Shown one piece after another: positions 33,314 through 34,279 of a stretch of DNA of 34,279 nucleotides. A program made the translations under genes and the position numbers. Source of the stretch: Candidatus Poribacteria bacterium (GTDB taxonomy: Bacteria; Poribacteria; WGA-4E; PCPOR2b); contig JAJEAL010000050.1 in assembly GCA_022822785.1 (NCBI GenBank), forward strand, positions 1 to 34,279, written 5' to 3'. The notes beneath the pieces are model-generated. The model did no database searches. It saw only the letters and a list, made by a program, of their open reading frames with translations, and was not told the origin of the DNA. Position 1 is the first letter of the stretch. Each line of letters starts with the position of its first letter.

Positions 33314-34060
33314 ATGAAGGCATTTTTATCGGCTGTATTCGCGCTGGCTATAATGCTTACCGTCGCATGTCTACCTACCAGCGCTCAAATCTTGTTTGAG
33401 GATAGTTTCTTAAAGGGGGCCGCCTCTGAAAAGAAGTGGATGTTCTTGCAGGGCGATTGGAAAGTACAGGGGGGTGCCCTCAAACAGAATGCTCAAGATG
33501 CCGAAACCATCGCTGTTATTGCGGATGATTTTTGGGATGATACGTGGAACGAGTACATCTTTGAAGTAACCGCCAGACGGTTTAGAGGGCAACACGGAGT
33601 TCGCATTTTCTGGCGAATTAATGACGATATGCAAGCCGCTCCCGGCAGAGGGGCGGGCTTTTTACTCGCCAATCCAGTTGAAGGGCGTCTTGCCGACGAA
33701 AAACGTCGTATTAAGTTCTGGTGGGAAATTGGTTGGGAAAACAAGGAGTCGTTTGTCATTGCAGACGTCAGGGGAGTCGCTCAAAGGAAAAAAGGGACCG
33801 AAACAAAACACAAGCTGGGAAATGAGCCGGTCCAAGTCAAGATTGTCAATCAAGGCAATGTCATGACGTTGTTTCTTGATGGTGAAGTGGTCTTTGACGG
33901 GAAGGACCTAAACGGGAACAACGGAGGGCGGGTTGGCGTGGGCACCATAGGTACGACCGCTGAATTTGACAATGTCTTTGTAACAGGGCTCAAAGGACGG
34001 TCTGTTGAGCCGGGCGATAAGCTAACCACCACCTGGGGCTCGCTAAAAGCCCTTCGGTAA
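33314..34060 (+). CDS. Secreted LamG/DUF1080-like protein with C-terminal TTWG motif (3 of 3)
   Basis: 248 residues, paralogue of 31141-31947. Signal peptide about 1-24 (ending TSAQ). The body again opens LFEDSF and contains GDWKVQGGALKQN, DDFWDDTWNEYIF, HGVRIFWRI, VMTLFLDGEVVF and GRVGVGTIGTTAEFDNVFV, a beta-sandwich typical of laminin-G-like domains. It ends DKLTTTWGSLKALR. It has its own start after the terminator, so it is likely transcribed separately. GGGGGAAG precedes the ATG. Function presumed to be carbohydrate binding at the cell surface. Confidence 0.72.
   Translation: MKAFLSAVFALAIMLTVACLPTSAQILFEDSFLKGAASEKKWMFLQGDWKVQGGALKQNAQDAETIAVIADDFWDDTWNEYIFEVTARRFRGQHGVRIFWRINDDMQAAPGRGAGFLLANPVEGRLADEKRRIKFWWEIGWENKESFVIADVRGVAQRKKGTETKHKLGNEPVQVKIVNQGNVMTLFLDGEVVFDGKDLNGNNGGRVGVGTIGTTAEFDNVFVTGLKGRSVEPGDKLTTTWGSLKALR
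34019..34048 (+). other. C-terminal motif KLTTTWGSLK
   Basis: Residues 236-245 of 248; third copy of the shared tail. Confidence 0.75.
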
Positions 34061-34254
34061 ATTGAGTCTCTCGCATTCAGTCGTTTACATTTCCCTGAAC
34101 TGTTTTGTGAAGCCTCATGGAACCGACTATTGATGATTGGACGGAGTGTTTTTTTAATTAATAGTTATCAATTTTTCAACTAACAGTGCCGTGGGGTTTC
34201 CTCTCTGCTTTTCCCCATTTCCTAGTGTGTTGCTAGTACGGCTTTGGCCGATTA

Positions 34255-34279
34255 TGGTGAACAATATAAATATGTAGAC
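34255..34279. mobile_element. MITE-like element, family B, copy 3 (cut by window edge)
   Basis: TA at 34253-34254 followed by TGGTGAACAATATAAATATG; the 28 bases 34252-34279 are identical to 6553-6580. The rest lies beyond the window. The 190 bp between the last gene and this element hold no gene that I can see. Confidence 0.75.

Overview
The window looks like part of a free-living or host-associated bacterium with a large, catabolically rich genome. GC is moderate (near 50-55 % by eye), gene starts carry AGGAGG-type ribosome sites, and there are no rRNA, tRNA, phage or CRISPR signatures. The mix of phytanoyl-CoA-dioxygenase-like, enolase-superfamily, HpaI-aldolase, DUF4861-type, AP-endonuclease-type and DegT-type genes, with many small palindromic repeats, recalls Candidatus Poribacteria and relatives (sponge or marine bacteria). 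That placement is an inference from gene content, not a proof.

Layout. (1) 1-3577: a defence island remnant. It holds the end of a small transposon-like repeat, a helicase-less single-chain restriction-modification enzyme, and the C-terminal scrap of a second DNA methyltransferase that ends at the ribosome site of the next gene. (2) 3590-12958: mainly sugar-acid metabolism. It has a DgoD-like dehydratase, a thiamine-diphosphate enzyme, a PhyH dioxygenase, a HAD phosphatase, a uronate-dehydrogenase-like SDR, then an unknown ORF, a lipoprotein serine protease and a small membrane protein, then an SMP-30 lactonase and an HpaI aldolase in tandem. (3) 13016-20004: a SPOR-like/beta-lactamase-fold secreted protein, an orphan NtrC-type sigma-54 regulator followed at 13 bp by a zinc alcohol dehydrogenase, a beta-helix protein and a DegT aminotransferase. 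(4) 20115-25114, all on the minus strand: a free-standing TPP-binding subunit behind a DUF4861-like lipoprotein, an acidic membrane-anchored protein, and an aldo/keto reductase with an UxuA-like mannonate dehydratase. (5) 25474-29713: a second DgoD-like dehydratase, a sugar isomerase/epimerase, a COG3618-type amidohydrolase (lactonase family) and an Ldh_2-type dehydrogenase. (6) 30006-34060: a secreted HEAT-repeat protein and three secreted proteins that all end in the same short motif (KLxTTWGxLK).

The enzymes fit together as an oxidative, non-phosphorylating route for sugars and uronic acids: dehydrogenase (SDR, AKR, MDR), lactonase (SMP-30, amidohydrolase), dehydratase (two DgoD-like, UxuA) and retro-aldolase (HpaI), with a beta-helix protein and lectin-like/CBM9-like secreted proteins perhaps acting at the polysaccharide.

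The most unusual signals are: the shared C-terminal motif on three neighbouring secreted proteins; two families of short TA-flanked non-coding elements, one of which forms the stop codons of two genes and the other of which carries a variable number of 41-bp hairpin units; a structured leader before the CBM9-like gene; and a palindromic IS200/IS605-like remnant forming the leader of the Ldh_2 gene.
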